From: Acidiphilium acidophilum
GTDB taxonomy: Bacteria > Pseudomonadota > Alphaproteobacteria > Acetobacterales > Acetobacteraceae
NCBI RefSeq assembly: GCF_033842475.1
Contig: NZ_JAWXYB010000018.1
Location: forward strand, 1,657,501 to 1,721,500
Length of the DNA: 64,000 nt
Direction: 5' to 3'
Shown here: positions 28,617 through 36,843 of the stretch, piece after piece
Position numbering within the stretch: position 1 is the first letter of the stretch
Layout of the letters: each line of letters opens with the position of its first letter
The notes under the pieces: generated by a model
The model's database searches: none
Seen by the model: only the letters and a program-made list of their open reading frames with translations
Told to the model about the DNA's origin: nothing
Made by a program: the position numbers and the translations under genes

Positions 28617-29352
28617 GCGAGAGCAGAAGGTCTTCGATCGCCGCGAGGTCGCTGGGGCGGGAGAGCCGGTGTTCGCCGTCCTTGATCAGGAGCACGCGGG
28701 TATCGGTGCTGGCGATGCGCTCTGCGATCCGCAGACTGGTCTGCCACGGCACTTCGAGATCGCACTGGCCGTGGATCAGGCGGGTCGGGCCGGTGAAATC
28801 GATGGTCGAGCGGAGCACGAGATGTTTCGCGCCATCTTCGAACAGGCCGGGCGTCAGGACGGTGGGTGGGCCGTAGGGGTTGGGCAAGGCAATGTCGCGG
28901 TTGCTGGCAAGGTGTGCGATGGCCTCGGTCGTCAGGCTGGGGCGGATCAGGTCTTCGGTGAAATCGGGCGCGGCGGCGATGCCGAGGAGGCCGGCGATTC
29001 GCGAGGCAAGCGGCCGAACCAGCAGCAGCATGATCCAACCACCCATCGAGGAGCCGACCAGGATCAGCTTGCCGTGCGGCACCACGCGGTCGATGACCGC
29101 TCGGGCGTCACCGGCCCAGCGGCTGATCGTGCCCTCGGAAAATTCGCCGCCGGACGTGCCGTGACCGGAATAATCGAGCCGGAGCATCGCCTGCCCCCGC
29201 GCGGCACAGACGGTGCGCAGATGAAGCGCCTTGCTGCCCTGCATGTCCGAAGCGAAACCGGGGAGAAAAACCACCGTCGGCCCCTCCCCCGCCAGATGGG
29301 CGTAGGCGAGTGCTTTGCCTTCGTGGTCGATCGTGCCGATCTGCTCGTGCAT
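28603..29352 (-). CDS. Alpha/beta hydrolase
   Basis: 249 aa. The nucleophile elbow G-S-S-M-G places Ser102 (LILVGSSMGGWIM); RLDYSGHGTSGG and FLPGFASDMQGSK (oxyanion side) lie upstream. The acid is probably Asp in HGQCDLEVPW and the base His in KDGEHRLSRP. It resembles the small serine hydrolases related to ABHD10. The substrate is unknown. It is divergent from the glycosyltransferase at 29412. Confidence 0.83.
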   Translation of the reverse strand: MHEQIGTIDHEGKALAYAHLAGEGPTVVFLPGFASDMQGSKALHLRTVCAARGQAMLRLDYSGHGTSGGEFSEGTISRWAGDARAVIDRVVPHGKLILVGSSMGGWIMLLLVRPLASRIAGLLGIAAAPDFTEDLIRPSLTTEAIAHLASNRDIALPNPYGPPTVLTPGLFEDGAKHLVLRSTIDFTGPTRLIHGQCDLEVPWQTSLRIAERIASTDTRVLLIKDGEHRLSRPSDLAAIEDLLLSLTRP

Positions 29353-29411
29353 CGCGCTCTCCCTTTATCCTGCATGCCATGGTAACGCCGCCGTCTCACA
29401 GCAGGTGACGC

Positions 29412-30551
29412 ATGGCCAAACCGTCCGACTTCGCGATTCTACAAGTTCTGCCGCAACTGGAAACCGGGGGCGTGGAACAGGTTGTGATCGAACTGACGGA
29501 AGCGGTGGCCCGCACCGGGGCGCGGGCGCTGGTGGCGAGCCTGCCGGGGCGGCTCGTTCCGGCGGTGGAACGGGCCGGCGGGATTCATATTCCGCTCGAT
29601 CTCAAATCGCGCAACCCGTTCCGGATGGGGTGGAATGGCGATCAGCTGGCCAAGCTGATCAAGAAGCAGAAGGTCTCGCTGATCCATGCCCATTCCCGGG
29701 CCCCGGCGTTTGCGGCCCGGGCGGCGAGCATGCGGCGGGAAATTCCGTTCGTGACGACCTACCACGGTGCTTACAACCAACGCGGCCTGTTCAAGCGGCG
29801 GTATAATGCGGTGATGGCGTCGGGGAACCGGGTGATCGCGATTTCACGATTCATCGCGGAACTGGTGCGCGAGCGGCATCATGTCGGGGATGACCGGCTG
29901 CGGATCGTGCCTGGCGGGGTCGATCCGGTGAAGTTCGATCCGGAGACGGTCAATGGCGGGCGGATCGATCGGCTCGCGCGGGCGTGGCGGCTGCCGGATG
30001 GCGGGCAGACCATCATGCTGCCGGCGCGGCTGACCTCGTGGAAGGGGCAGGAGGTGATGATCGAGGCGCTGGGGCGGATGCGCCATCGTGACGTCACACT
30101 GATCCTGCTCGGCAGCGCTCAGGGGCGCGATGCTTACGCGAAATCGCTCGCGGAGCGGGCGCGGAGCCACGAGGTTGCGAGCCGGGTGCTGTTTGCCGGG
30201 GACTGCGCGGACATGCCGGCGGCCTACAAGCTGGCGGATGTCGTGGTCAATGCATCGACCGATCCGGAAGCATTCGGGCGCACCATCGTCGAGGCGCAGG
30301 CGATGCGGCGGCTGGTGATCGCGAGCGATCATGGCGCGGCGCGCGAAACCATCGTGGACGGGGAAACCGGCTGGCGGGTGAAGCCGGGCGACGCGGCTGC
30401 GCTGGCGGCGGCGCTGGATGCGGCGCTCGATCTTCCGGTCGAGGCGCGTATCGAAATGGGGCACGCGGGGCGAGCATTCGTTTCGGAACATTATTCGATC
30501 GCGGCGATGCAGGCGGGAAATCTGGCGGTTTATCACGAGTTGCTGGGGTGA
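29412..30551 (+). CDS. Glycosyltransferase family 4
   Basis: 379 aa GT-B fold. The start (ILQVLPQLETGGVEQVVIELTEAV) is the N-terminal Rossmann half; RLTSWKGQEVMIEALGRM begins the donor-binding half, and DPEAFGRTIVEAQAMRRLVIASDHG carries the EX7E motif. Members build LPS core or exopolysaccharide. The following heptosyltransferase-like gene supports an LPS role. Confidence 0.87.
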   Translation: MAKPSDFAILQVLPQLETGGVEQVVIELTEAVARTGARALVASLPGRLVPAVERAGGIHIPLDLKSRNPFRMGWNGDQLAKLIKKQKVSLIHAHSRAPAFAARAASMRREIPFVTTYHGAYNQRGLFKRRYNAVMASGNRVIAISRFIAELVRERHHVGDDRLRIVPGGVDPVKFDPETVNGGRIDRLARAWRLPDGGQTIMLPARLTSWKGQEVMIEALGRMRHRDVTLILLGSAQGRDAYAKSLAERARSHEVASRVLFAGDCADMPAAYKLADVVVNASTDPEAFGRTIVEAQAMRRLVIASDHGAARETIVDGETGWRVKPGDAAALAAALDAALDLPVEARIEMGHAGRAFVSEHYSIAAMQAGNLAVYHELLG

Positions 30552-30561
30552 AAGTGCCGGG

Positions 30562-31464
30562 ATGAAAGTCATGGTGATCCGGCACGGCGCACTGGGCGAT
30601 ATCGTGCTCAGCATGCCGGCTTTCGCCGCGATCCGGGCGCATCATGGCGGGGCCGCGATCTCGCTGCTGACGACGGCACCGTTTGCGGGGTTTCTGGCGC
30701 AGGCACCGTGGTTCGATACTGTGATTATCGACGAGAAGCCGGCCCCCTGGGATTTTGCGGGGTTGGTGCTGCTGCGGCGACGGTTGGCGGGGTTCGACAT
30801 GGTGTACGATCTGCAGACATCGTCGCGGTCGTCGCGCTATTTTCGGCTGGCGGGCAGGCCGGAGTGGTCGGGGATTGCGCGTGGGGCGCGGTTTTTTCAT
30901 GGGAATCCGGGGCGGAACCGGCTGCATACGCGCGAACGGATTGCCGAGCAGCTGGCGATTGCCGGGATAGCCCCCCTGCCCGCTCCCGATTTGTCCTGGC
31001 TGCGTAGGGTGCCGCCGCCGCGCGCGCTTCCGGAGGCGTTCGCTGCCCTGATTCCGGGGGCTGCGCCGCATCGGCCGGAGAAGCGCTGGCCGGCAGCGCG
31101 GTTCGGGGCGCTCGCCGCGCAATTGCCGATGCCGGCAGTGATTTTTGGCACTGAAGCCGAACGGCCGCTCGCCGATGAAATTCGCCGCGTCGCACCCGGG
31201 GTGATCGATATGACCGGGCGCACCGACATCGCGCAGCTTGCCGCCTGCCTCGACCGTGCCACCATCGTGATCGGCAACGATACCGGGCCGGTGCATCTGG
31301 CGGCGGCGCTCGGCGTACGGTGCATCGTGCTGTTCGGCGGTGCCAGCGACCCGGTGTTGACGGCACCGCGGATGCCGGATGGGGCGTGGCCGACGATTAT
31401 TCGGGTGTCAGATCTTTCGGAGTTGGCGGTATCCCCGGTGGCGGCGGCGGTCGGGAAAGTATAG
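30562..31464 (+). CDS. Glycosyltransferase family 9 (heptosyltransferase-like)
   Basis: 300 aa from ATG 30562, which gives the family N terminus MKVMVIRHGALGDIVLSMPA. The C-terminal half has GRTDIAQLAACLDRATIVIGNDTGPVHLAAALG, the ADP-heptose-binding signature of the GT9 family. It should transfer a heptose (or similar) in the LPS inner core at the cytoplasmic face. It starts 10 bp after the GT4 gene. Confidence 0.87.
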   Translation: MKVMVIRHGALGDIVLSMPAFAAIRAHHGGAAISLLTTAPFAGFLAQAPWFDTVIIDEKPAPWDFAGLVLLRRRLAGFDMVYDLQTSSRSSRYFRLAGRPEWSGIARGARFFHGNPGRNRLHTRERIAEQLAIAGIAPLPAPDLSWLRRVPPPRALPEAFAALIPGAAPHRPEKRWPAARFGALAAQLPMPAVIFGTEAERPLADEIRRVAPGVIDMTGRTDIAQLAACLDRATIVIGNDTGPVHLAAALGVRCIVLFGGASDPVLTAPRMPDGAWPTIIRVSDLSELAVSPVAAAVGKV

Positions 31465-31478
31465 GCAGGCAGGACTAG

Positions 31479-31515
31479 TTTTTTGCAAAAAAGGAGCAAA
31501 AAACTCTTGTTGGGG
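31479..31515 (+). repeat. A/T palindromic intergenic repeat, copy 1
   Basis: TTTTTTGCAAAAAA (14-bp perfect palindrome, 31479-31492) followed by GGAGCAAAAAACTCTTGTTGGG. The same arrangement occurs twice at 42234-42349. It stands in the 165 bp between the GT9 gene and thrS. The A/T run contrasts sharply with the GC-rich surroundings. Confidence 0.7.
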
Positions 31516-31629
31516 TGAGGTGGCGGGTTTCTGTCGCTCGGGCCGAGGTTGACGAAGTCCCGTGCGCTTGGCTTTGCGCGGCCGGGGCGGCATAACCCTC
31601 GCTCACCCTTGCCCTGAAGGAGCAAAATC

Positions 31630-33552
31630 ATGCCTGCGATCACTTTGCCTGACGGTTCCGTCCGCGACTATCCGGGCGCCGTCACCGGCACCACGATCGC
31701 GGCATCGATCGGCCCGGGGCTGGCGAAGGCGGCGCTGGCGATGGAGGTCGATGGCGCGATGATGGATATCGCGCGCGAGATCGAGCGGGATGCGCGGGTG
31801 CGGTTCATTACCCGCAAGGACCCCGAGGCGCTGACGATGATCCGCCACGATGCGGCACATGTGATGGCCGAGGCGGTGCAGTCGCTGTATCCCGGCACGC
31901 AGGTGACGATCGGCCCGGCGATCGAAGGCGGGTTCTATTACGATTTTTTCCGCAACGAGGCCTTCACCCCGGATGATCTGCCCGCGATTGAGGCACGGAT
32001 GCGCGAGATCGTCGCGGCCAATGCGCCGTTCACCCGCGAGGTCTGGCCGCGCGCGACCGCGATCGAGTTTTTCGAGGCGCGTGGGGAGCGGTTCAAGGCG
32101 GAACTGATCCGCGATCTGCCGGATGCCGAGACGATCACGATCTATCGGCAGGGCGACTGGCTCGATCTCTGCCGGGGGCCGCATATGCGCGGTACCGGGG
32201 ATATCGGCGGTGCGTTCAAGCTGACCAAGGTGGCCGGTGCGTATTGGCGGGGCGATCATCGCAATCCGATGCTCAGCCGGATCTATGGCACCGCATGGCG
32301 GGACCAGAAGGAACTCGACGCGCATCTGCACCAGTTGGAGGAGGCGGAGCGGCGCGATCATCGCAAGATCGGACGGCAGATGGACTTGTTCCATATGCAG
32401 GAAGAAGCGGCGGGGTCGGTGTTCTGGCACGAGAAGGGCTGGCGGCTGTACCGGACGGTGGAATCCTATATGCGCCGCCGCCAGGAGCAGTTCGGGTATT
32501 CCGAGGTGCGCACGCCGCAATTGCTCGACCGCTCGCTGTGGGAAAAGTCGGGACATTGGGAGAATTACCACGCGCATATGTTCATCGCCGAGGTCGAGGA
32601 CGAGAACAAGGTGCTCGCGGTCAAGCCGATGAACTGCCCGTGCCATGTCCAGATTTTCAACCACGGGCTGCGCTCGTATCGGGAATTGCCGCTGCGGATG
32701 GCGGAATTCGGGGCATGTCATCGGTACGAGCCTTCGGGGTCGCTGCATGGCATCATGCGGGTGCGCGGGTTCGCGCAGGACGATGCGCATATTTTCTGTA
32801 CCGAGGATCAGATCGCGGATGAGACGGTGCGGTTCGTCGAGATGCTTCGGCTGGTGTACCGGGATTTCGGGTTCGCCGACTTCGCGGTGAAATTCGCCGA
32901 CCGGCCGACGCCGCGCGCGGGCAGCGATGAGGTCTGGGACAAGGCCGAGGCGGCGCTGAAATCGGCCTGCGCGCAAGCCGGGGTGGAGTATACGCTCAAT
33001 CCCGGCGAGGGGGCGTTCTATGGGCCGAAGCTCGAATTCGTGCTCCGGGATGCGATCGGGCGGGATTGGCAGTGCGGGACGTTGCAGGTCGATTTCGTGC
33101 TGCCGGAGCGGCTGGATGCCAGCTACATCACGGCGGAAAGCCAGCGTGCCCGGCCGGTGATGCTGCATCGTGCGATATTGGGGAGTTTCGAGCGGTTCAT
33201 CGGCATGATGATCGAGAATTGCGCGGGGCGGTTTCCGCTCTGGCTGGCGCCCACGCAGGTGGCGGTGGCCAGTATCGTGACCGATGCCAACGAGTATGCC
33301 GAAACCGTGGCGGGGCGGTTGAAATCCGCCGGGCTTTCGGTGACCACCGATCTGCGTAATGAAAAGATCAATGCCAAGATCAGGGATTTGAGCCTTGCGC
33401 TGATCCCGAACATCATGGTGGTCGGGCGGCGGGAGGCGGAGCAGAACACGGTATCGCTGCGCCGGCTCGGCAGCGATGCGTCCACGACGGTGGCGCTCGA
33501 TGAGGTGGTGACCGCGCTCAGGACCGAGGCGACGCCGCCCGATCTGCGATGA
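31630..33552 (+). CDS. thrS: Threonine--tRNA ligase
   Basis: 640 aa class II synthetase. An N-terminal TGS domain ([23 protein letters not shown]) is followed by the editing domain with its HxxxH ([14 protein letters not shown]), the catalytic core with zinc ligands ([10 protein letters not shown]) and a C-terminal anticodon-binding domain. A good Shine-Dalgarno AAGGAG lies 8 nt before ATG. Confidence 0.97.
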   Translation: MPAITLPDGSVRDYPGAVTGTTIAASIGPGLAKAALAMEVDGAMMDIAREIERDARVRFITRKDPEALTMIRHDAAHVMAEAVQSLYPGTQVTIGPAIEGGFYYDFFRNEAFTPDDLPAIEARMREIVAANAPFTREVWPRATAIEFFEARGERFKAELIRDLPDAETITIYRQGDWLDLCRGPHMRGTGDIGGAFKLTKVAGAYWRGDHRNPMLSRIYGTAWRDQKELDAHLHQLEEAERRDHRKIGRQMDLFHMQEEAAGSVFWHEKGWRLYRTVESYMRRRQEQFGYSEVRTPQLLDRSLWEKSGHWENYHAHMFIAEVEDENKVLAVKPMNCPCHVQIFNHGLRSYRELPLRMAEFGACHRYEPSGSLHGIMRVRGFAQDDAHIFCTEDQIADETVRFVEMLRLVYRDFGFADFAVKFADRPTPRAGSDEVWDKAEAALKSACAQAGVEYTLNPGEGAFYGPKLEFVLRDAIGRDWQCGTLQVDFVLPERLDASYITAESQRARPVMLHRAILGSFERFIGMMIENCAGRFPLWLAPTQVAVASIVTDANEYAETVAGRLKSAGLSVTTDLRNEKINAKIRDLSLALIPNIMVVGRREAEQNTVSLRRLGSDASTTVALDEVVTALRTEATPPDLR

Positions 33553-33561
33553 CAGGCCGGG

Positions 33562-33584
33562 CCGGGGTGCTGACTGCGCCCCGG
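33562..33584 (+). terminator. Hairpin after thrS
   Basis: A 6-bp GC stem (CCGGGG/CCCCGG, 11-nt loop) begins 9 bp after the thrS stop. No T-run follows, so termination is uncertain. Confidence 0.3.
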
Positions 33585-33703
33585 TGTGCGGCACATATTC
33601 CGGTCTTGTAATTTTCCGGAACGGCATCGGAGAGGCCGCTGATGTATGAGTGAACTTTTCGTGATCGACATTCGGTCGATCCGGACGGGGAGCAGTTCAG
33701 GGA

Positions 33704-35584
33704 ATGGTCAAGGCATCGCCGGTTGCATCGGGCTCGATGGGTGCGAAGGGTCGCAACCCGGGACGGGGTCCCGCCAAAGATCCGGCGAAGATGATGACGT
33801 TGTTCGTCCTCGTGGTGGTGACGCTCTATTTCGGGCGGGAAGTGCTGATCCCGATTACCCTGGCCGTGCTGCTCGCGTTCCTGCTGGCGCCGCTGGTCGC
33901 ACTGTTCCGGCGCTGGCGGCTGGGGCGAATACCCTCCGTGTTGCTGGTGGTGACGGTGACGATCGGGGTTCTGCTTGGGATCGGCAGCGTGATCGGCGGG
34001 CAGATCGGGTCGCTCGCGCATGATCTGCCGAACTACACCAAGACGATCGAGACCAAGGCGGCGACGATTCAGGCCGAGACGATCGGCCGGGTGACCAAAT
34101 TCATGCAGCCGGCAAGGAAGACGGCGCAGGGTGGCGCAGCCGCTTCGGCACCCGCAGCGACGCCGGGCGGCCAGATGGCCCCGACGGCGGCACCTGCGCG
34201 CGGTTCGACCGGCGTGACGTCGCATTGGGGCGTGGTGAAGGAGGTTCTGGGGCCAGTGCTGTCGCCGCTGGCCACGATTGGCATCGTGTTCATCGTCGCG
34301 ATATTCGCGTTGTTGCAGAGCGAGGATTTACGGGACCGGCTGATCCGGCTGATCGGGGCAGATGATATTCACCGGACCACGATCGCGATGGATGATGCGG
34401 ATTCGCGGTTGCGGCGGTATTTTCTGACCCAGCTTACGGTAAACACCACGTTCGGCATCGTGGTCGGGGTCGGGCTGTTTTTCATCGGTGTGCCCAACCC
34501 GGTGCTGTGGGGGGTGTTGTCAGCGCTGTTGCGGTTCATTCCGTATATCGGCTCGATGATTTCCGCCCTGCTGCCGATCGCCCTGGCGGCGGCGGTGGAA
34601 CCGGGCTGGTCGATGGCGCTGTGGACGGCAGCACTTTACATCGTCGTCGAGGGGATCACCGGTCAGTTGATCGAACCGCTGCTCTACGGGCACAGCACGG
34701 GGATTTCACCGTTCGCCGTGGTGGTGGCGGCGATTTTCTGGTCGTGGGTGTGGGGGCCGGTCGGGCTGTTTCTGTCGACGCCGCTGACCCTTTGCCTTGT
34801 GGTGATCGGACGCAACGTCAAGCGGCTCGAATTTCTCGATGTGATGTTCGGGGACCAGCCGGCGCTGAGCCCGGTGGAGACCTTCTATCAGCGGCTGCTG
34901 GCCGACGACGCGGACGAGGTGGTGGAGCAGGCTGAGACGCTGCTCAAGGATATGACGCTGGCGTCGTATTATGACGAGGTGGCCTTGCCGGGGATGCAAC
35001 TCGTGGCCGCCGATGCCGATCGGGGCGTGCTGGAACCCGAGCAGCTCGATACGGTGAAGACGGCGATCTATGAATTGGTCGAGACTTTGGCCGAGCATGT
35101 CGAGCCAACCGGGGATGGACGTGCCGAGGGGGTGCTCGTTGCCCCTGCCGGTCTGGAAGCGCCCGCGATTTTGAGCATTGCCGGGCGGGGGCCGCTCGAT
35201 GAACCGGCTTCGGCGATGCTGGTGCATCTGTTGCAGCAACAGGGGATTGCGGGGCGGCTGGTCAGGTACGACGATGTTTCACGGCATGCCTTGCAGCATC
35301 TGGACGTCAGCAACGTGGCGATGGCGGCGATCGCGTATCTCGATATCAGCGGCAGTCCGGCGCATCTGCGCTATCTGATCCGGCGGTTGCGGCGTTATCT
35401 GCCGGAGGGCACACCGATTCTGGTGGGGCTGTGGCCGCATGAGGAGCCGGCACTTCAGCAGGAACGGATGCGGACGACGATCGGGGCGGATCATTACGCG
35501 AGTTCCTTCGCGGACGTGATGGCGCAATGCCGCTCGGTCATCGAACATCGGTCTCCCGTCGAGCCCGCGACGCAGATCGCCTGA
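33704..35584 (+). CDS. AI-2E family transporter with long C-terminal extension
   Basis: 626 aa, far longer than the usual 350 or so. The membrane part (about residues 30-400) has the family pattern: VVTLYFGREVLIPITLAVLLAFLLAPLV, then FIPYIGSMISALLPIALA and GQLIEPLLYGHSTGISPFAV. An Ala/Pro/Gly-rich insert occurs near residues 140-170. The last 200 residues look soluble and have no name I know. The family includes exporters of AI-2 and Na+/H+ antiporters; the substrate here is unknown. The start is uncertain (ATG 33737 or 33791 also possible). Confidence 0.8.
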   Translation: MVKASPVASGSMGAKGRNPGRGPAKDPAKMMTLFVLVVVTLYFGREVLIPITLAVLLAFLLAPLVALFRRWRLGRIPSVLLVVTVTIGVLLGIGSVIGGQIGSLAHDLPNYTKTIETKAATIQAETIGRVTKFMQPARKTAQGGAAASAPAATPGGQMAPTAAPARGSTGVTSHWGVVKEVLGPVLSPLATIGIVFIVAIFALLQSEDLRDRLIRLIGADDIHRTTIAMDDADSRLRRYFLTQLTVNTTFGIVVGVGLFFIGVPNPVLWGVLSALLRFIPYIGSMISALLPIALAAAVEPGWSMALWTAALYIVVEGITGQLIEPLLYGHSTGISPFAVVVAAIFWSWVWGPVGLFLSTPLTLCLVVIGRNVKRLEFLDVMFGDQPALSPVETFYQRLLADDADEVVEQAETLLKDMTLASYYDEVALPGMQLVAADADRGVLEPEQLDTVKTAIYELVETLAEHVEPTGDGRAEGVLVAPAGLEAPAILSIAGRGPLDEPASAMLVHLLQQQGIAGRLVRYDDVSRHALQHLDVSNVAMAAIAYLDISGSPAHLRYLIRRLRRYLPEGTPILVGLWPHEEPALQQERMRTTIGADHYASSFADVMAQCRSVIEHRSPVEPATQIA

Positions 35585-35614
35585 CGGCGGAGACGTTGAT
35601 TTCGCCCGATGTTG

Positions 35615-36163
35615 CTACTCATCGAGATCGTGGAGGCGGCGCAGCAGCGCGACGCGGCGGCGGGGGAAGTTGCGTCGGGTGTCAGCCAGAGCGTGGGGGC
35701 TCGACCATCGAACATTGGCGAACATCGCCGCCGGGCGGCCTGCCGACAGGCCGATCAGCCAGTAGCCGCCATCCGCCGCCGGGCCGAATACCGCGTGATG
35801 GCCGCGCAGGAGGCGTAGTGCTCGCCGCAGGTCGGACGGCGCGATGTCGGGGATGTCGCTGCCGATCAGAATGACCGGACGGTTGGGGAAATGCGCCATC
35901 GCACGGTGCATGCGGGTGCCGAGATCACCTCGACCCTGCCTTTGGATCGCCCATCCGGGGGCGCGCAGGCGCGCGTAATGGTCCGGCGTGATCGCGACGA
36001 CAAGGACGACCCGGCGGAGGGGGCGGATGCGCCGGAGCAGGCGGTGCAGCAGGGTGCGCGAGAGGTTCAGCGCCGCGCGGTCGCCGATCTTGCGCGCCAG
36101 CCGCCGCTTGCCGACGCCGAGACGGGGGATGCGGGTGAACACGATCACCACGGGCAGGCTCAT
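35615..36163 (-). CDS. TIGR04282/DUF2064-type glycosyltransferase-like protein
   Basis: 182 aa. PVVIVFTRIPRLGVGKRRLARKIGD is the nucleotide-sugar-like binding N terminus; PVILIGSDIPDIAPSDLRRAL and FGPAADGGYWLIGL are the other hallmarks of the rSAM/selenodomain-associated transferase 1 family. The true substrate of this family is not established. It overlaps the next upstream gene by 4 bp (ATGA) and is the last of three coupled genes. Confidence 0.83.
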   Translation of the reverse strand: MSLPVVIVFTRIPRLGVGKRRLARKIGDRAALNLSRTLLHRLLRRIRPLRRVVLVVAITPDHYARLRAPGWAIQRQGRGDLGTRMHRAMAHFPNRPVILIGSDIPDIAPSDLRRALRLLRGHHAVFGPAADGGYWLIGLSAGRPAAMFANVRWSSPHALADTRRNFPRRRVALLRRLHDLDE

Positions 36164-36843
36164 CGGCGGTAGTCGCGAATGGCGGGAGCGTCGGGGGCGA
36201 TGAGGTAGCGCAACAGGCGGATGAAGTTGGCGGCGACGCGGCGGACCCAGCCATCGCGGATATAGGCTGAGGCATCGGTGGTGACGATGAGGTTCATCGG
36301 GTCGAGGCGGCGGCGGCCGAGATTTCGGGCCAGCGCGACATCTTCCATCAAGGCGAGGCATGGCATGCCGCCGGCGGCTTCGAGCAGGTCTCGATGGATC
36401 AGCAGGCCCTGATCGCCGTAGGGCAGGCGGAACAGGAAGCAGCGCAGGCGGACCAGCGCTTCGAGGAGGCGGGCGCGCAAATCGGCGCTGGCGAAGCGGA
36501 GCGTGCCGAAATAAGCGCGGCTTGGGTCGATGAGGTTTCGGCGGATCGTGGTCGGCCAATCGGGCGGGAGGTGGGAGTCGGCGTGAAGCAGAAGCAGCCA
36601 TTTGGTGGGGGCGGCCGCGATGCCGCGTTGCAACTGGCTGCCGCGCCCGGATGGTCCCTCGATCAGGATTGCCCCGGCGGCGCGGGCGAGGGTTGGCGTT
36701 TGATCGGTGCTGCCGCCGTCGCTGACGATGATCGCCGCGACCAGATCGGGAGCGGCGGCGATCGTGGCGAGCAGGGCCGGCAGGTGGGCCGCTTCGTTCA
36801 GCGTGGGGATCACGACCGAGATGAGGGCGGCGGCATGGTTCAT
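36160..36843 (-). CDS. TIGR04283-type family-2 glycosyltransferase
   Basis: 227 aa. ISVVIPTLNEAAHLPALLATI and IIVSDGGSTDQT are the GT2 donor site; LLLLHADSHLPPDW holds the DxD-like metal site and YGDQGLLI and LMEDVALARNL are typical of the rSAM/selenodomain-associated transferase 2 family. ATG 36843 overlaps the stop of the fusion gene by 4 bp. Function is unproven, though members recur beside each other and beside TVP38 proteins. Confidence 0.85.
   Translation of the reverse strand: MNHAAALISVVIPTLNEAAHLPALLATIAAAPDLVAAIIVSDGGSTDQTPTLARAAGAILIEGPSGRGSQLQRGIAAAPTKWLLLLHADSHLPPDWPTTIRRNLIDPSRAYFGTLRFASADLRARLLEALVRLRCFLFRLPYGDQGLLIHRDLLEAAGGMPCLALMEDVALARNLGRRRLDPMNLIVTTDASAYIRDGWVRRVAANFIRLLRYLIAPDAPAIRDYRR

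Noticed and set aside
33646-34023. 125-codon frame beginning MSELFVIDIRSIRTGSSSG
   Set aside because: Overlaps the AI-2E gene in another frame and turns into Gly/Arg/Ala shadow sequence.
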